This document shows, in pieces, positions 1 through 12,142 of a stretch of DNA of 64,000 nucleotides; position 1 is the stretch's first letter, and every line of letters begins with the position of its first letter. The notes beneath the pieces were generated by a model. It had not been told where the DNA came from and did not search any database. It saw only the letters and a program-made list of their open reading frames with translations. The position numbers and the translations under genes are program-made. Source of the stretch: Mesocentrotus franciscanus (taxonomy: Eukaryota > Echinodermata > Echinoidea > Camarodonta > Strongylocentrotidae); the NCBI GenBank assembly GCA_037976565.1, contig CP137682.1, positions 5,454,827 through 5,518,826 on the forward strand. The letters run 5' to 3'.

Positions 1-701
1 TGTAAAATAGAGTATGATTGTTGTAAATGATGCCCAACCGAAGAAATGTGTCGCACATAACCATCTCATGCACGTGGGCATACCGAAGATAGATGTGATG
101 CGCTCACGTAAGGTAGGAACAACTTCCTCCTCCGGTGGAGGAAGCTCCTCCCTGTCACCTCTGAAAAGTTAATTCAATTCAACATTTACATAGTATCGAT
201 AATAATCATCAGCTTACACCAGACATGCATGCATTCACGTGAGATTGTATTTATGGCATGATAATCGTAAAAATAAAACATTGAAAGCGTAAAATAAATG
301 GGGCCTACTTCGACAAACATTATTTATTAAATGAATTTAAAAAAATTACGGACAGATCGGGTAGGAATTCGAAAATAATAATAATTAATGTCTGAGCCAT
401 ATCAATCTAGGTCTCTCTCTCTCTCTCTCTCTTTATCCATGTCATTACCGTAATGAATGAGTGACGGCATTATTTTCTTAAGAGCATTAGAAAATAGTAT
501 ATTAAAGAAGAATGCGATCGGAACGAAAGTTCCTCTGAAATAATATAATTACAATGATAGTTACTAACATCGTAAAATAGTATTTTAGAGAAGGGAGAAT
601 TTTCGGATACCCGTCGATTTAATTGTTGTCAATTATATAATCAAAATAATTATAAAAAAGCCTTTCCCCAAGAAGAAAAAAAAGAAAGAAAATAAACTAA
701 C
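1..701. other. SLC45 intron or 3' flank, no exon seen
   Basis: AT-rich sequence with a (CT)n microsatellite at about 411-433. I find no SLC45 exon here, so the next one lies further left. Confidence 0.5.
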
Positions 702-933
702 TCAGTTGTGTATCTCTTCACTGTCTTCATCCCGACGTCATCCCCCGTCTCATCCTCCCTCTCGATGACCAGCGGCTCTTCAGCAATGCTCGTCATTGAT
801 AGGGTCACGCAGACGATGTAGACCAGGACAGTGAGTAGGAAGACAAGTTCGGAGTTGCTATTGATCACAACACCGACTGGCGTGTTTACCCAGTTGATGC
901 CGACGACGACGAAGGCACAGCCACACCCTAAAC
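702..933 (-). CDS. SLC45: SLC45 coding exon 3 (TM5-TM6)
   Basis: The acceptor is CGAATCTAG; the first two bases complete a Gly codon, giving GGLGCGCAFVVVGINWVNTP across the junction. A second hydrophobic helix follows, then an acidic loop. The 3' boundary uses a GTTAGT donor, the least certain junction of this gene; the frame stays open for a few more codons. Confidence 0.8.
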
Positions 934-3900
934 CTAGATTCGAATTGTGCGAGTAAGTCAAAGTAAGACATTATAAGGCCCGCAATGTTGGTATAACAGT
1001 TTATTGATACTTCAGCAATAAAGGAACAGAGGCATTATGACAAAGGCATATAAAAGAAAAGGAGAGCATACTGAGAAAAGCCCAGGACTTGACCTGATTA
1101 ACGGTCCATGCAGGGCACGTAGCTTAAAAAGATACAAATCATCAAAAATAGCTTTTAAATAAAATATCAACAAGGTATTATACAGATTAGGTAGCCACAT
1201 AATGTGGTAAATGTTATAAAGTATCGGAAAATATTGAAATATAGTAAATATTAAGTTCTTCATACAATCACGGGTAATCCAGATGATTTGTAATTCATAT
1301 TCTGACGTTGGCACCTTATAGTATTAAGACCCCTCCCCACCAACCATATAGGATATAAAGTTAAAGGAACATACATTTTTAGTATAGATAATGGGCATTA
1401 GACTGATATACTGGCTGCTGGCCTACTACAATCACACTAGCAACGTGGTACATGGAGAAGGGTTTGGGTTCCCATTTGGGGTTTGTTTTTTCGCATAATA
1501 AATAACAAATGAAGAGGTCACTGCTAATTTAGAAATGTTATCCCGAAAAAATTGATTTATAACAGGCCAAGACTTAGTTTCGCCTTTTATTTGGTCATGG
1601 AAATGAGCATGAGAAATTAAGGTTATCAAGACAAGTTCTGTATTTTCAATTAGTTTCACAGTAAAGGTAATGTGTAGAGGATGAAAAGGTTGACAAGGCG
1701 TCAGTTCGATTACGTAATTAGCTGCGCCAATCAAGCCTATGGAAGGCAATTAGAGAAAGTTTAAATACCGCAACGCAATATTTGCACTATTTATCTTGCA
1801 TTATAAATTATTTGTGTACATACCACTCTCCATGGCGCGTCAAAGAACTCTCAGTTGCTGAACCGCAGCAGCTCTTAAAAGTGCGGGTGCGGTTATTCAA
1901 TTACAATGGGGGCTGCATCAGGGTTTGGGACTTTTGAAGGGGAAGTTCACCCTGATATTAAATTGTTTTTAAGAGAAGCAGAAAATGAGAGAAACAAGTC
2001 AGTGAAAGTTTGAGCTAAATCCGATTGAAAATATGAAAGCTATGATCTTTTGAAGGTGCGATCATTCAAACACAAATTGGCAACTATGTGACGTATCTTG
2101 CGAGCTCCTCTCTCATTTGTCCTTTATTAAAAAACTTCAAAATGTATAGGTTCCCTTAAGAAAATTTTCAATCATAAATTTACGATAAATATAATTGTTG
2201 CAAATATGTTCATATACAACTCCTGTATGAAACAAATCTATTTCTTCATCAATAACTAAGAAATTGAAAGTTTATGAAATGTTCTGTACAGACCAAATTG
2301 GAGAGGAGCTCGCAAGATACGTCACAGTGTTGCCAATTTGTATTTCACTGATGACAACTTCGAATTTATAACTTTCCTATTTTGAATCTGATTTAGCTCA
2401 AACTTTTACTTATTTGTTTCTCTAATTTGATCTGCATGATTTGCTAAAGACCATCTAATAATAGATAAATAAATAAATAAATAAATAAATAAAGAATAAA
2501 GATTCTGACGAAATCAAGAGGTGGTCTGCAAGAACTGCTGAGATCACCTAACAAAGAGGCTTACCTCCTAAGACTGTTCTTATGAAGAGACCACGGGTGA
2601 CGTCATCGACATCGCAGACATCAAGAAGATAGGCCCTCGATGTCGACTCGGTAAGGAAGGCACAGAGATCGACCAGTAAGATACCGAGAAGGGCCACCGT
2701 CACACCTAACCCATCATTGCCTGTAGGGGTGATTAAAAAAGCAGATCGAAATAATATTTAGTCACGATCTTTATCCGCTTGAAGTATGTGATTCTTTTGC
2801 ATATCATGCTCTTTTTGCATCATAATCTTAAAAAGGTAACATCAAAGAGAAAGCAAGTCATAAACATCGATCTCCTGTTCTTTAATTTTCTTAATCACGA
2901 CTGCTTCCCCCTCTCTGTCTCTCTCTCAACCAATCCCTCCCCCTCTCTCTCCCTCTCCCCCTCTCTCTCTATCATGGAGGCTCTATAATCTTTTTAATTC
3001 AATTCAATTATTATATAATAAAGAAATCCTAAATAATTACAATGATTATCATCAAAGAAATTTGTACTTTCGCTGCCTTGAACATGAAATATGAAAAGAT
3101 GTTCCATAGGCCTGTAGATTAGTCTTAAACTTTCAATTTTATCCTGTGAGATTAATATTTTGATGTGGTTTGATATTTGATGTTTGTCAAATAAAAATAT
3201 AAATACATTCATATAGGCTGTATGGAATGTATGCATGGAATGGAATATAGTCATATTGATATTTGATAACATATAGGAAATATATACCTTTAGAAAAACT
3301 AATCTCAATCAATAGACAGTTTATATACATGCATTTACCTTTCAATTTTAGTCGATTTCATTTCAATTTCGATTTGAAAAATGGTTTATCAATGCAATCA
3401 ACAAATCTTTTTTTCAACTAATTTTTGATATGAAAATCAGGGAAAGATCATTCATGTTTGCATGTAATGTTGGCATAATAAATAACATTTAAATGATCCA
3501 AACATGTTAAAAAGATATAGACATTATAGAAGGTTGATAAAATGGTGTTCTTAGTTAAAAACTTAGGTTATTTGGCAACGCATGTAATTATTGCAATGAC
3601 GACCTTCGTCATTGCCTTGTTTTCGTTCACATTCTGCCCCATTAATATTCTTGTTCTCCTCCTGGCTTGTTTTCCTTATCTTCCTTATCGTCAGGAAATC
3701 GCATTCGTTTTGCACATAGTGCTTGTTATTCCTAGTTAGGTCCTTTTCTCTTGCTCGATTCCTTTCAATCTTCGTAGGCGGAATCTCTGATATCCAATCT
3801 AGGTCACCTACTTTTTCGTTTTCTGAAATCACTAATGCGTAACCGTGCAGGCGCCCATTTGTCCGTTTCTGGTCCATTTTAAGGCCTTTCTTTCTTCCTT

Positions 3901-5931
3901 CCTATCTTCACTATCCTAGATCCTACAAACTTCTAACAAATTCCCCTAGATAGTCTAAGAGATGTTCTTTTATCTGCGACGGATAACCTGACCTTCAAAA
4001 TGCCATCTTCATACTCGAAATTTAAATCTGAAACCGACTCCGTCAAAAATCTTTAAAATTCTTGAAAAATGGACCCCTAAAAATCTAAAACTGTCATAAC
4101 TTTCTCATATAAATTCCGTTTTGTATTTAAATCTCACAGTATCTTTATCTCATAATGCCAAATTTCACGCTCCAAGGGCCATGCAAAACATAAATAGCGC
4201 CCTCTAAAGTTCTGGGAATTGGCTTTCTTTCTGTGGCCGTATCTCTATCGTGTCTTGGCAAATTACCCGTACCCTTTTTTGGATTTAGATACTTGAAGAT
4301 ATGCCCTTTCCAGCCTACCGCTGACCGACTTTGCGAAAAATGCCCTCCAAATATGCAGTTTTCAAGAAAATTGAGAAATAACTTCAACTTGCTCTAAAAT
4401 TACAATCCTTATGCCTACGTGAATGAAACTTGGCATATACGTGACAACTGTCTGCCAAGTTTGGTAAAATTCGATTATGTCAGCGCAAAGTTATCGCCCA
4501 AAATGATGAATGTACTATACATTACGTAATAGCGTGTTAATGCGTGCAGTACATTGCGCGCAGATTACATTGGTGTCAAACTGACCGCAATAAAGTGCCC
4601 TTTCGAATGATACCAAGTATGGAATATGTTCACACAAAAAATTGTGAGTAAATCGCATTTGAACAAGGGTCACTATACGAAATCTGCTGAGTTTCCGCCA
4701 AGTTATAAAACGTATCGTCTATGACGTCAGTTTTTCAGACTGCTTTTCGCCCCCCTACCGTCCTTTTTTTTCCTTGAAATTTTGCAAGCGTATTCAGGGT
4801 GGCCAAACGCAGGGCCTCTAGATCTTGAAGCCGGATTTTTTTAATCGGTCAAGCATGACATTTTAGTCGCCATTTTGTCCTATAAATCTATTTTACATCA
4901 CGTGTTTCGATAGGATTATCATGAAAAAAGAGTGGTTTACAATAACAACCATGACATTTTCTTTCTAAAGATACCAAATACGGCCCATAAAGAGAGAAAG
5001 AAAAAAATTAAGTCCGGTCATAATACAGATCCTGTACGTTTTCCGCCCATGTATTACACGCATTGTCTATGGGGCAAATCGGGTTCACGCTTTTGGCCCC
5101 CAGAACGATCTTTATTGTTGTTGAAATTTTACAGGCACATTCTAAGTGGTCAAATGCAGAGCATCTCGAAGCCGGATTTTTAAAATCGGTCAAGCGTTAC
5201 ATTTTATCCTATAAATCTATTTTACATCGCGTGTTTCGATAGGATCGATTATCATAGAAAAGGAGAGAGTGGTTTACAAAATTCTTGAAATCTTGCAAGC
5301 GTAGTCTGAGTGGCCATACGCAGAGCATCTCGAAGCCGGATTTTTAAAATCTGTCAAGAGGGCCATTTTAAATGATATTTCATACTCTGCATAACTAGTC
5401 CGAGAGATACTCTTTCGTTTGACACGTAGAAACATGGCGTCATTGCACGCATATCGTTGATCACGATTGCATTTCTAGTTCTTTTTTATAATTATACTTA
5501 CGAATATACTGCACATTGAGGTAGCCAGCACTGCCCATAATTACGAGAAGATTGAGCACCAAGAGAAAAGGTCTTCTACGACCCCACCGCGAGGTGCAGT
5601 TATCGCTGAGAGAGCCGATGAGAGGACCGAGGGCGAAGCCGAATATTGGACCAAGAACCCAACATAGCCCTTGCAGCACAACCGGTATACCGAGCTCGAG
5701 GAGTATGGGTGTACCGAGTGCCGTCTCGCAGCTGAAGGCGAACTCCAGCGCGAACTGCTGACTGCCGTTCCGAAGAAGCTGGCAAAAAGTCCGCTTTGGA
5801 CGTCGATATCGACGATGACAAGGTGTTTTGGACGAGGACGACGATTCGCTGACAATGAGATGAGCCCTTTCGTTTTTGTTGTCATCGTGGTGAATGACGC
5901 TTTCTTTTCCAGCTGATTCTTCGATCGTCAT
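702..5931 (-). CDS. SLC45: SLC45-family proton-coupled sugar transporter, 5' part (3 exons, continues off left edge)
   Basis: Major facilitator superfamily transporter of the SLC45 (SUT-like) group, which moves sugars with protons across membranes. Three exons join in consistent phase: 5931-5502, 2720-2565 and 933-702. The first gives a polar N-terminus of about 45 residues, then TM1-TM2 with the family hallmark RWGRRRPF after the short loop. The second carries a TM segment (LLGILLVDLCAF) and the conserved SRAYLLDVCD. The third has GINWVNTP, typical of the TM5 end, followed by TM6 and an acidic loop. The start is the ATG at 5931; an upstream in-frame TTG is not needed and the ATG has an A at -3. 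Introns are 2.8 and 1.6 kb. The C-terminal half lies outside the window, so the paralogue (A1-A4) is not assigned. Family call is firm; the last donor (after 702) is less certain. Confidence 0.9.
1934..2450. mobile_element. Foldback MITE, copy 1 (SLC45 intron 2)
   Basis: A long imperfect inverted repeat. The left arm runs from GGGAAGTTCACCCTGATATT through a 'GAAAGTTTGAGCTAAATCCGA' type segment to GACGTATCTTGCGAGCTCCTC; the right arm repeats this in reverse (GAGGAGCTCGCAAGATACGTC to AGCTCAAACTTTTACTTATT). The right terminus is truncated near an ATAA simple repeat. The same family recurs at 35783-36275. No coding capacity. Confidence 0.7.
2565..2720 (-). CDS. SLC45: SLC45 coding exon 2 (TM segment and SRAYLLDVCD)
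   Basis: The acceptor is CCCCTACAG and the donor GTAAGC. The 156-base exon enters and leaves one base into a codon and has no stop in that frame. It shows the conserved acidic DLC and SRAYLLDVCD segments of SLC45 proteins. It contains no ATG-initiated reading frame of its own and was found by translating between the flanking exons. Confidence 0.88.
4785..5375. repeat. Tandem/dispersed duplication in SLC45 intron 1
   Basis: A block starting TTTTGCAAGCGTATTC and running through AAGCCGGATTTTT, TCGGTCAAGC, CCTATAAATCTATTTTACAT and GTTTCGATAGGAT occurs at 4785-4935, again at 5125-5275, and in shortened form at 5290-5370. It lies in a generally unremarkable 2.8-kb intron (2721-5501). Confidence 0.65.
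5502..5931 (-). CDS. SLC45: SLC45 coding exon 1 (N-terminus, TM1-TM2)
   Basis: The exon runs from the ATG at 5931 to a GTAAGT donor at 5501 and ends one base into a codon. It encodes a Ser-rich head, then hydrophobic helices and the RWGRRRPF loop motif. Length 430 bases gives 143 codons plus one base, which fits the two-base start of the next exon. Confidence 0.88.
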
Positions 5932-6488
5932 TTTCCTTTGAACAATCTTCAAAACCGGTAGGTCCTCAAAAATGAACTATATGCCTAAAGTAATCCAACA
6001 TTAAATGTCTCTTTCTCCTCCATATAACTGATATTCAACTGCAAATGATTGTATGTAGAAAAGTATTGATGAAAATCGATCTATTTCTAATCGTTTTTCT
6101 CAACATTAATGGTCACAAACTTCGTTCCTTCAGTCGAAATAAAGGGTTCATTTCTTCCTTGAAAGTGTAAAACGAATGCATCGAGATTTACAGTTATCCA
6201 TTCACAAGGGAACTATAGATATATCCAAAGTTGCAATTGAAAAACATTTGCATAATGTTCCAAGATATTCTTCAACAATAAACATGTCCTGAGTGTTCCA
6301 AGTAAAACGGCTGCTTGCCGCTAGCTCCAATGAAATGTGATAATGAAATGCGTGCAAAACTGGAAAAAACGGTCAATTGACATGTTATATTGAGTACCAG
6401 CAAAATACTCGATTTATTCTACAAGTCGATTGAGTTCTCTTTCGCCGGTGGATTATAAAGTCTTTATCTACCAGTAGCCTCTTATCAG

Positions 6489-6744
6489 CGGATCCAGGAT
6501 TTCTTAGACGGTGGGGGCACAAGGGGCACAAATTTTTTCTCCCGCAAATTTGAAAATCGCGCCGGCCGAAAATTCGCTCAGTGGGAGGGGTGGGCACATT
6601 TTTTTTGTCGCACCAGAAATTAAATTGGAAAATTGGCAAATCGCGCCGGTCGAAATTCGCTCAGTGGGAGGGGGTAGTGAGCACTAATTTTGTTTGTTTG
6701 GGGCCGGGGGCACGTGCCCCCTGTGCCCCCTGGATCCGCCAATG
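6489..6744. mobile_element. hAT-type MITE with 8-bp target duplication
   Basis: The element is flanked by direct CTTATCAG copies at 6481-6488 and 6745-6752. The right end, read inward, is CATTGGCGGATCCAGG; the left end begins CGGATCCAGG and so has lost six bases. Inside are GCGCCGG and 'TCGCTCAGTGGGAGGGG' blocks, duplicated. The same family sits at 39483-39867. An 8-bp duplication and CAnnGG ends are the hallmark of hAT transposons; there is no transposase. Confidence 0.85.
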
Positions 6745-6769
6745 CTTATCAGTGTAATTTTAGGGTGTG

Positions 6770-7182
6770 GCTTTTAATACATTTTAAGGGTGTACTTTTC
6801 TTTTTGTACTTTAAATTGAATTGTAATATATGTCTCTTTGTTTAATTGTTCATTTGTGTAAAGTGACTTTCGATATCATATTTCTATATATTTTGTATCA
6901 AATTCTGGACCCCTCGGTGAAACAGCGCCACCATGTTGGTGGATGCTGGGTAGGGCCATCCAGCCTACCCTTCGGTGGAACAGCGCCACCATGTTGGTGG
7001 ATGCTGAGTAGGGCCATCCAGCCTACCCCTCGGTGGAACAGCGCCCCCATGTTGGTGGATGCTGGGTAGGGCCATCCAGCCATTTATCACTTATAGTATG
7101 TGCACATATCGTGTAATATCGTGTAATGTTTCGATTATTATACTTCTTTTTATACGGAAATAAATTCAAATCAAATCAAATC
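6770..7182 (+). mobile_element. LINE 3' end with 58-bp tandem repeat and (TCAAA)n tail
   Basis: An untranslated 3' end that includes three tandem 58-bp copies (about 6910-7083) containing CAGCGCCACCATGTTGGTGG, then a polyadenylation-like AAATAAATTC and a tail of TCAAA repeats ending near 7182. A second, truncated copy with one repeat unit lies at 19812-20000. A terminal simple repeat and 5' truncation are typical of CR1/L2-like LINEs; the clade is not proven because no ORF is present. Confidence 0.6.
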
Positions 7183-8159
7183 ATCGTATGTGTACGGAAG
7201 TTAAAGAAGTATGAGTTCGAGAGCCTGTCCCGAAATAGTCACCCCATCAAGCCTTGAATATTTGACCCTTTAAAGTGACTTGGTATCGTTGTTGAAGATT
7301 AATGAAATAACTGCGTAATGTTTGTATGAAATGTTACTTTCTACTATAATAACCCTCTAGCATGCAAAAAATCCTGAAAAAATTCTCAAATCACAAAGAT
7401 ATTTATGGTTTTCTTTGAAGGCGTCACTGGTCAACACCTTCTAACAGTAAATTCTCCCAACCATTTTTGACTTTTCCCAACCGTTTTTCCATGAAAATAA
7501 GACATAAGATAGGATTTAAAAAATCTTTCAACACTTAAATTTCTGGAATGATATATAGAGCCAATTCATAGCTTTGTTACAATTTACATTCACCTATAAT
7601 TTAACTAAATTGTAATAATATAGTTGGGAGAATTAAGGAATCGATCAGATCAGTTTTTCCCAATTTTTATCGTTGATAATGGTCTGTTTTCACTCAAACT
7701 TTCTGATTATCTTTATACATCTTATACATCTAGCATTGAAGTCACTACCTTAGCACCATTTTCTCTCATCTGAACAATGTTACCAAGTCCCTTTAAGGTT
7801 ACCGAGATCAGTACCGACAAAATGGTTGCCAGCCTGCCCGTAGCCGTCGGGTTTAGTCCCCAGAGAGACCCAAAATGGGTCGATACTGCCCCATCTACCC
7901 CCGTGCACCAAACTTTGTTAGAGTAGGAAGCAGTATATGACTGTACATTAAAAAAACAAATCAGTTGGGATATGGTTGTCAACTACCCCCAAGTAAATGG
8001 GTTCATTGCCCCCTGCCAGCATGTGGACGGAAGAAGAGGTATGACTGTTCCTTATATAGGTATAAAGTAGAGGAAATTTTCCATCGTAAAGACGATGTCA
8101 GATCCCCCCCCCCCCAACCCCTAAAAAAAAAAAAAAATGTGCCATAGAGCCCTTCGACC

Positions 8160-8300
8160 AATACTCCCTTCTCTTTTCCTACCCCTTCCACTCTCTCTCT
8201 TTCCCTTTCTCTCTTTCCCTTTCTTTCTCTCTCTCTCTCTTTCCTCCTCCCTTCTTCCCTTCTTCCCTTCCCCCTCTCTCTCCATCTATGTTAGTCTCAT
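8160..8300. repeat. Pyrimidine-rich simple sequence (CT/CCTT)
   Basis: Almost pure C/T on the plus strand, next to poly-C and poly-A runs at 8105-8135. A shorter (CT)n tract is at 8775-8800. Confidence 0.8.
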
Positions 8301-9110
8301 TCTTTCTCAAGCTCTCACCATCTTCTCGTCTCTTATAAAATGCAACTTACTAACAGGGTACCATTACAATTATTTATCTCGTAGTGCGAAGGAAGTGCTA
8401 ACTAGCGAGTGATGGCTTTAAAGAGAACATGTATTTCTAGATTAAATAAATCATATTGCTGATTTTAAGAACATTTAAGAAGGAAATACTAACGGCTGTA
8501 TAAATAGTAACCAGAATGTAAGAAAATATTTTGGATGGGTGTAAGGGAGAAAATCTGAGATAAAGAAAAAAGGTCAGGGAGGTCCAGCGCTCTCAATAAT
8601 TTTCCAGAACACCCCCATTTTGGTATACACTTTCACTGTCTCCAAGCTTTAATGTTCGAATTTGATCCATTAATTATGAACAGCAAGTTCGAATTTAATA
8701 GATTACAGTAGAAATACAATATACCTGTTTGCCCATCCTATCCCTTCGCCATCCACTTTCTCCCTTCCTCCCCCCTCTCTCTCTCTCTCTCTCTCTCCTC
8801 TCTTTCTCTATACCCCTCTCTTGCTCAACAGCATATTCAATCCCTGCCTATGCGTACAACTTTCCTCCAAATTACTTTTTGACATCTGAATAAAAACTAA
8901 AGGCCTAAACATACAGATACGAATATTACGATGTACATTTATTCTATACTGTGTTCAGTGAACATTTTAATGATTCAAAGCTGGATATTTTGTTCTTCTT
9001 TTAGTGTGCTGTGTATATCAAATAATGTCTAGGGGTCAGTACTCCGAACAATAAGGATCATTCTCAAGAACCGCTCAACTTTATCTCAGGGGTAAATCCC
9101 GCCAAATTGT

Positions 9111-9685
9111 TAAAGTACAAGTCCACTCCACTGAAAAGTTGAGCTGATTAGATAGACAAAAATCTAAAAAGCCCAAATATAACTTGGTTTTGGAAAATGG
9201 TGCTCAGATTTATTTTTAATAATTTTTTTTAATGAGCAAAAAACAAGTTAATGAGCGAGTCGGTTGTGACGTAGGGTCCTCACAACACAGATTCGTAATG
9301 TAACCAAATTTAATGCATACGTCTTTGTGAAGTGCCTCGATACAAACTATTTCATTCACCTGATAAGAATAATGAAACACTATTATTCTTATCAGGTGAA
9401 TGAAATAGTTTGTATAGAGGCACTTCACAAAGACGTATGCATTCAATTTGGTTACATTACGAAAATAGCCTATTGTCAGAATGTATACCGCTGGCACTTT
9501 CGTTGTGAGGAGCATACGTCACATCCGTACAGCAATATAAATGTTTTGCTCGAAATACCCGAAACAAAAATCGCTCTTAAAAATCACCTGATTGAAGTAC
9601 GCCCGTGATATTTGGCAGTTTTAACCTTTGATTTATTTACAACATGTTATAATTTTTGAAAATCGGAATGGACTTGGGCTTTAAA
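9111..9685. mobile_element. Hairpin MITE family B, copy 1
   Basis: The centre (about 9346-9420) is a near-perfect hairpin: CTATTTCATTCACCTGATAA is followed after a short spacer by its reverse complement. The flanks are unlike each other. The left end starts GTACAAGTCCACTCCACT and the right end closes with GGACTTGGGCTTTAA. An inverted-orientation copy is at 15412-16082. Short open frames here are by-products of the hairpin. Confidence 0.7.
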
Positions 9686-11129
9686 GTCACATAGTAGTTA
9701 GTGCCCATGTGTATTGTATCATAATTTGCTTACACTATAGATTTGGTTGAATTACATATATAAACATAAGATTAGTGGCATGTGTGATGTGTGTGTGTGT
9801 GTTTGCACATAGCCGCCTCAACTGCAATTAAAGGAAATCTAACCCCAAAGAATAAGTGTAGGTATTCTGAAAAACAAGATGAATTCTGGCCTTTTGATGT
9901 ATAATAAATCTTACCGTTCGTGTACAAGAGATATATAAATGAAGATTTCTTGGCATGATGTAATGCCTTTTAGCATGACATGGTTGAAAAATCTATTTCA
10001 TTTATGCAAAACTTCTACCCCAGAACAGCACCAACTTATTTATGCAATTTGCGGACTTAATAGCAGGTGAATGAAATGCTTCAACACCACAAACACCTGG
10101 GAAGGAAGCATCCATATATTTGAATACATTTAGTTGACAAACGACTTCGCATAGAACGTCATGCTATCCAGAAAATGGCGATGCCAATGTCTTGCTGAGA
10201 AACTGTACTTTATTCTTGCTTTATGCCTTTTTCATCCACTTCGGTTGGAAATTTGTATAGATTGATGGGCTAGTATGCAATAAATCTCTTAGAACAACTT
10301 AAGTTATTCCTTAGGGTTAGGTTTCCTTTAACTCCACATGATTTCTTAATTGTCCTTTTATGGGAGGGCTTCAATTGCAGATGGTTTTTCACAGTAGAGT
10401 GCCAGCTTGTAACAGGATACTTGGAAACAAAGAAATTCTGGAAATATAGAAAATGATGGTAATAAAACTAACTAACGAGGCAAGCTTCATTTGGAGGTTA
10501 TACGACTGGTAACAGATATCCTGGTGGTGATTTGCTGGTGGGGATCTCTCTCAATGCTCAGCCATTATTTGTTATGTTATCTTCATGACATAAATGTCAT
10601 AAACATTAAAATATGAACACTTGGGTTCCCACAGGAAGGGAGCATAGGATACAAGGAATTATATTTCATAGATTTATACATGAAATGTACCCAAGCACAT
10701 CAATGTATTTTTGCACCATATAATTCTGCTCATATTTACTAGTAAAGATAATAAGGAGAGTTCTGGTCATATTGACCGGGTTGTGGAAGAAACTGTGTAG
10801 AAGCTAATGGGAGAGATTGATTATGAAGTATACATAAGAAATGGTGTATGCTGTGAGGTTTTGGCATTATCAAAGTGCTAAGAAATTGAACCAAGTTCGC
10901 TGAAAGCCACATGCACTGCACATAGAAATGGGTATAAGGGACTACATGCACACATGGCATGAAAGTAGGGTCCAAACTTTTCAGCTTTTTGACATCATGA
11001 TTTATTCTTCAGGCATGTGAAGAGCAATCCTTTTCAGGTAATATATCTACTATGATAATCAGTCACATGACATCGTAAGAATGAGAAAGCCAACAAATTA
11101 TTTTTTCCCTTTTCCTGGAACTTAAGCTT

Positions 11130-11260
11130 CTTTTTAACATATTATATGATTAGTAAGATCCCCTAAAGTGCAGTGACATTAAAGCTCATTGCATTACATT
11201 AACTACTAACATCACATATTATCACATTGTTTCAGAACCGCATGTGCATAAAAGCCATAA
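11130..11260. repeat. Segment duplicated at 11605-11735
   Basis: Both copies share AACATATTATATGA, AGTAAGAT, AAAGCTCATTG and ACATCACATATTATCACA in the same order and spacing, about 480 bases apart, in direct orientation. Confidence 0.65.
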
Positions 11261-12011
11261 ATACAGAGTACGGTAGCACAAAATTAAAGACACATAAAAG
11301 TGGAATCTCAAGTGGAATCTCATGGGGAATTTGACACCTTTCAGGTGTTTACCCAATAACAGATTTTGTCAATCACCAGGATTAGCCTTCAGTTTTATGA
11401 CCAGCCAGCTTTATGTAATGCTCTGTCTTTTGCTCATATGGTAAAGTCCCTATCTGACATTTGCATCACCCGAAGACTCTCCAAGAGACGAGGGGGTATT
11501 TCTTGATCGGCCTACAGGTTTGCTGTGTGCAGTCTTGTACACCCATTAATGGTATTTCCACCAAGTCTGGTGTCAGCGAATTATTAACTTTTTCACATGG
11601 AAACTGCCGACCCACCCACTTTAACATATTATATGACAAGTAAGATAACCCAATGTGCAGTAACAGTAAAGCTCATTGTATTTCATTAAACTAGTAACAT
11701 CACATATTATCACACTGTACCAGCACCGCATACAGAGTAGCACGATATTTAAGATTAATCTGCAACCTGGGTTAGCACTTGGAGAAATCAGTTGGTTTCA
11801 TCCTATGAGCCTGGAAGGATACTCTGATAAGTTCCAGTCCTGTATGTGCTGCACCATGTAGATCCTGGAAAACCAAGAAATGGGGAGGTGTGAAAGTCTG
11901 GCTTCAGGCTATGGCGTCGAAACTAGCATCCCTGATCAAAACAGTTAAATACCATAATTTGAAGGAGCCCTTGTCAGCTGTACTGCATAACAGAAGGTCT
12001 GAGCTAGGAGA

Positions 12012-12142
12012 CTATACAGAGACTGCAGTCCATAGGCCCTGTACTGTAACGGCTACTGTCAACAACAGCCAGAGACTGACAGTGATAGGCTCACCTCCAG
12101 ACTTTATGGAATCATGTATACCAGTCAAATTAGAGTCTGTGC
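12012..12142 (-). CDS. TMEM201: TMEM201 terminal coding exon: C-terminal membrane helix and stop
   Basis: Acceptor CCAGTCTGCAG; two bases in, 42 codons and a TAG. Reads NLTGIHDSIKSGGEPIT then SLWLLLTVAVTVQGLW and the stop. A membrane helix at the very C-terminus fits the family topology. An internal GTGAGC could serve as a donor, but the uninterrupted reading gives a sensible end. Confidence 0.7.

Larger units (their letters stand above)
5932..12011. other. Intergenic space between SLC45 (5' side) and TMEM201 (3' side)
   Basis: No coding exon recognised. It contains the hAT-type MITE (6489-6744), a LINE 3' end (6770-7182), pyrimidine-rich tracts (8160-8300 and 8760-8800), a hairpin MITE (9111-9685) and a duplicated segment (11130-11260 and 11605-11735). 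The SLC45 promoter should lie just right of 5931 but I see no core element I would name. Confidence 0.6.

Noticed and set aside
9216..9608. Opposed frames sharing YSYQVNEIVCIEALHKDVC
   Set aside because: Product of the MITE hairpin, repeated at 15488-16109; not a protein family I recognise.
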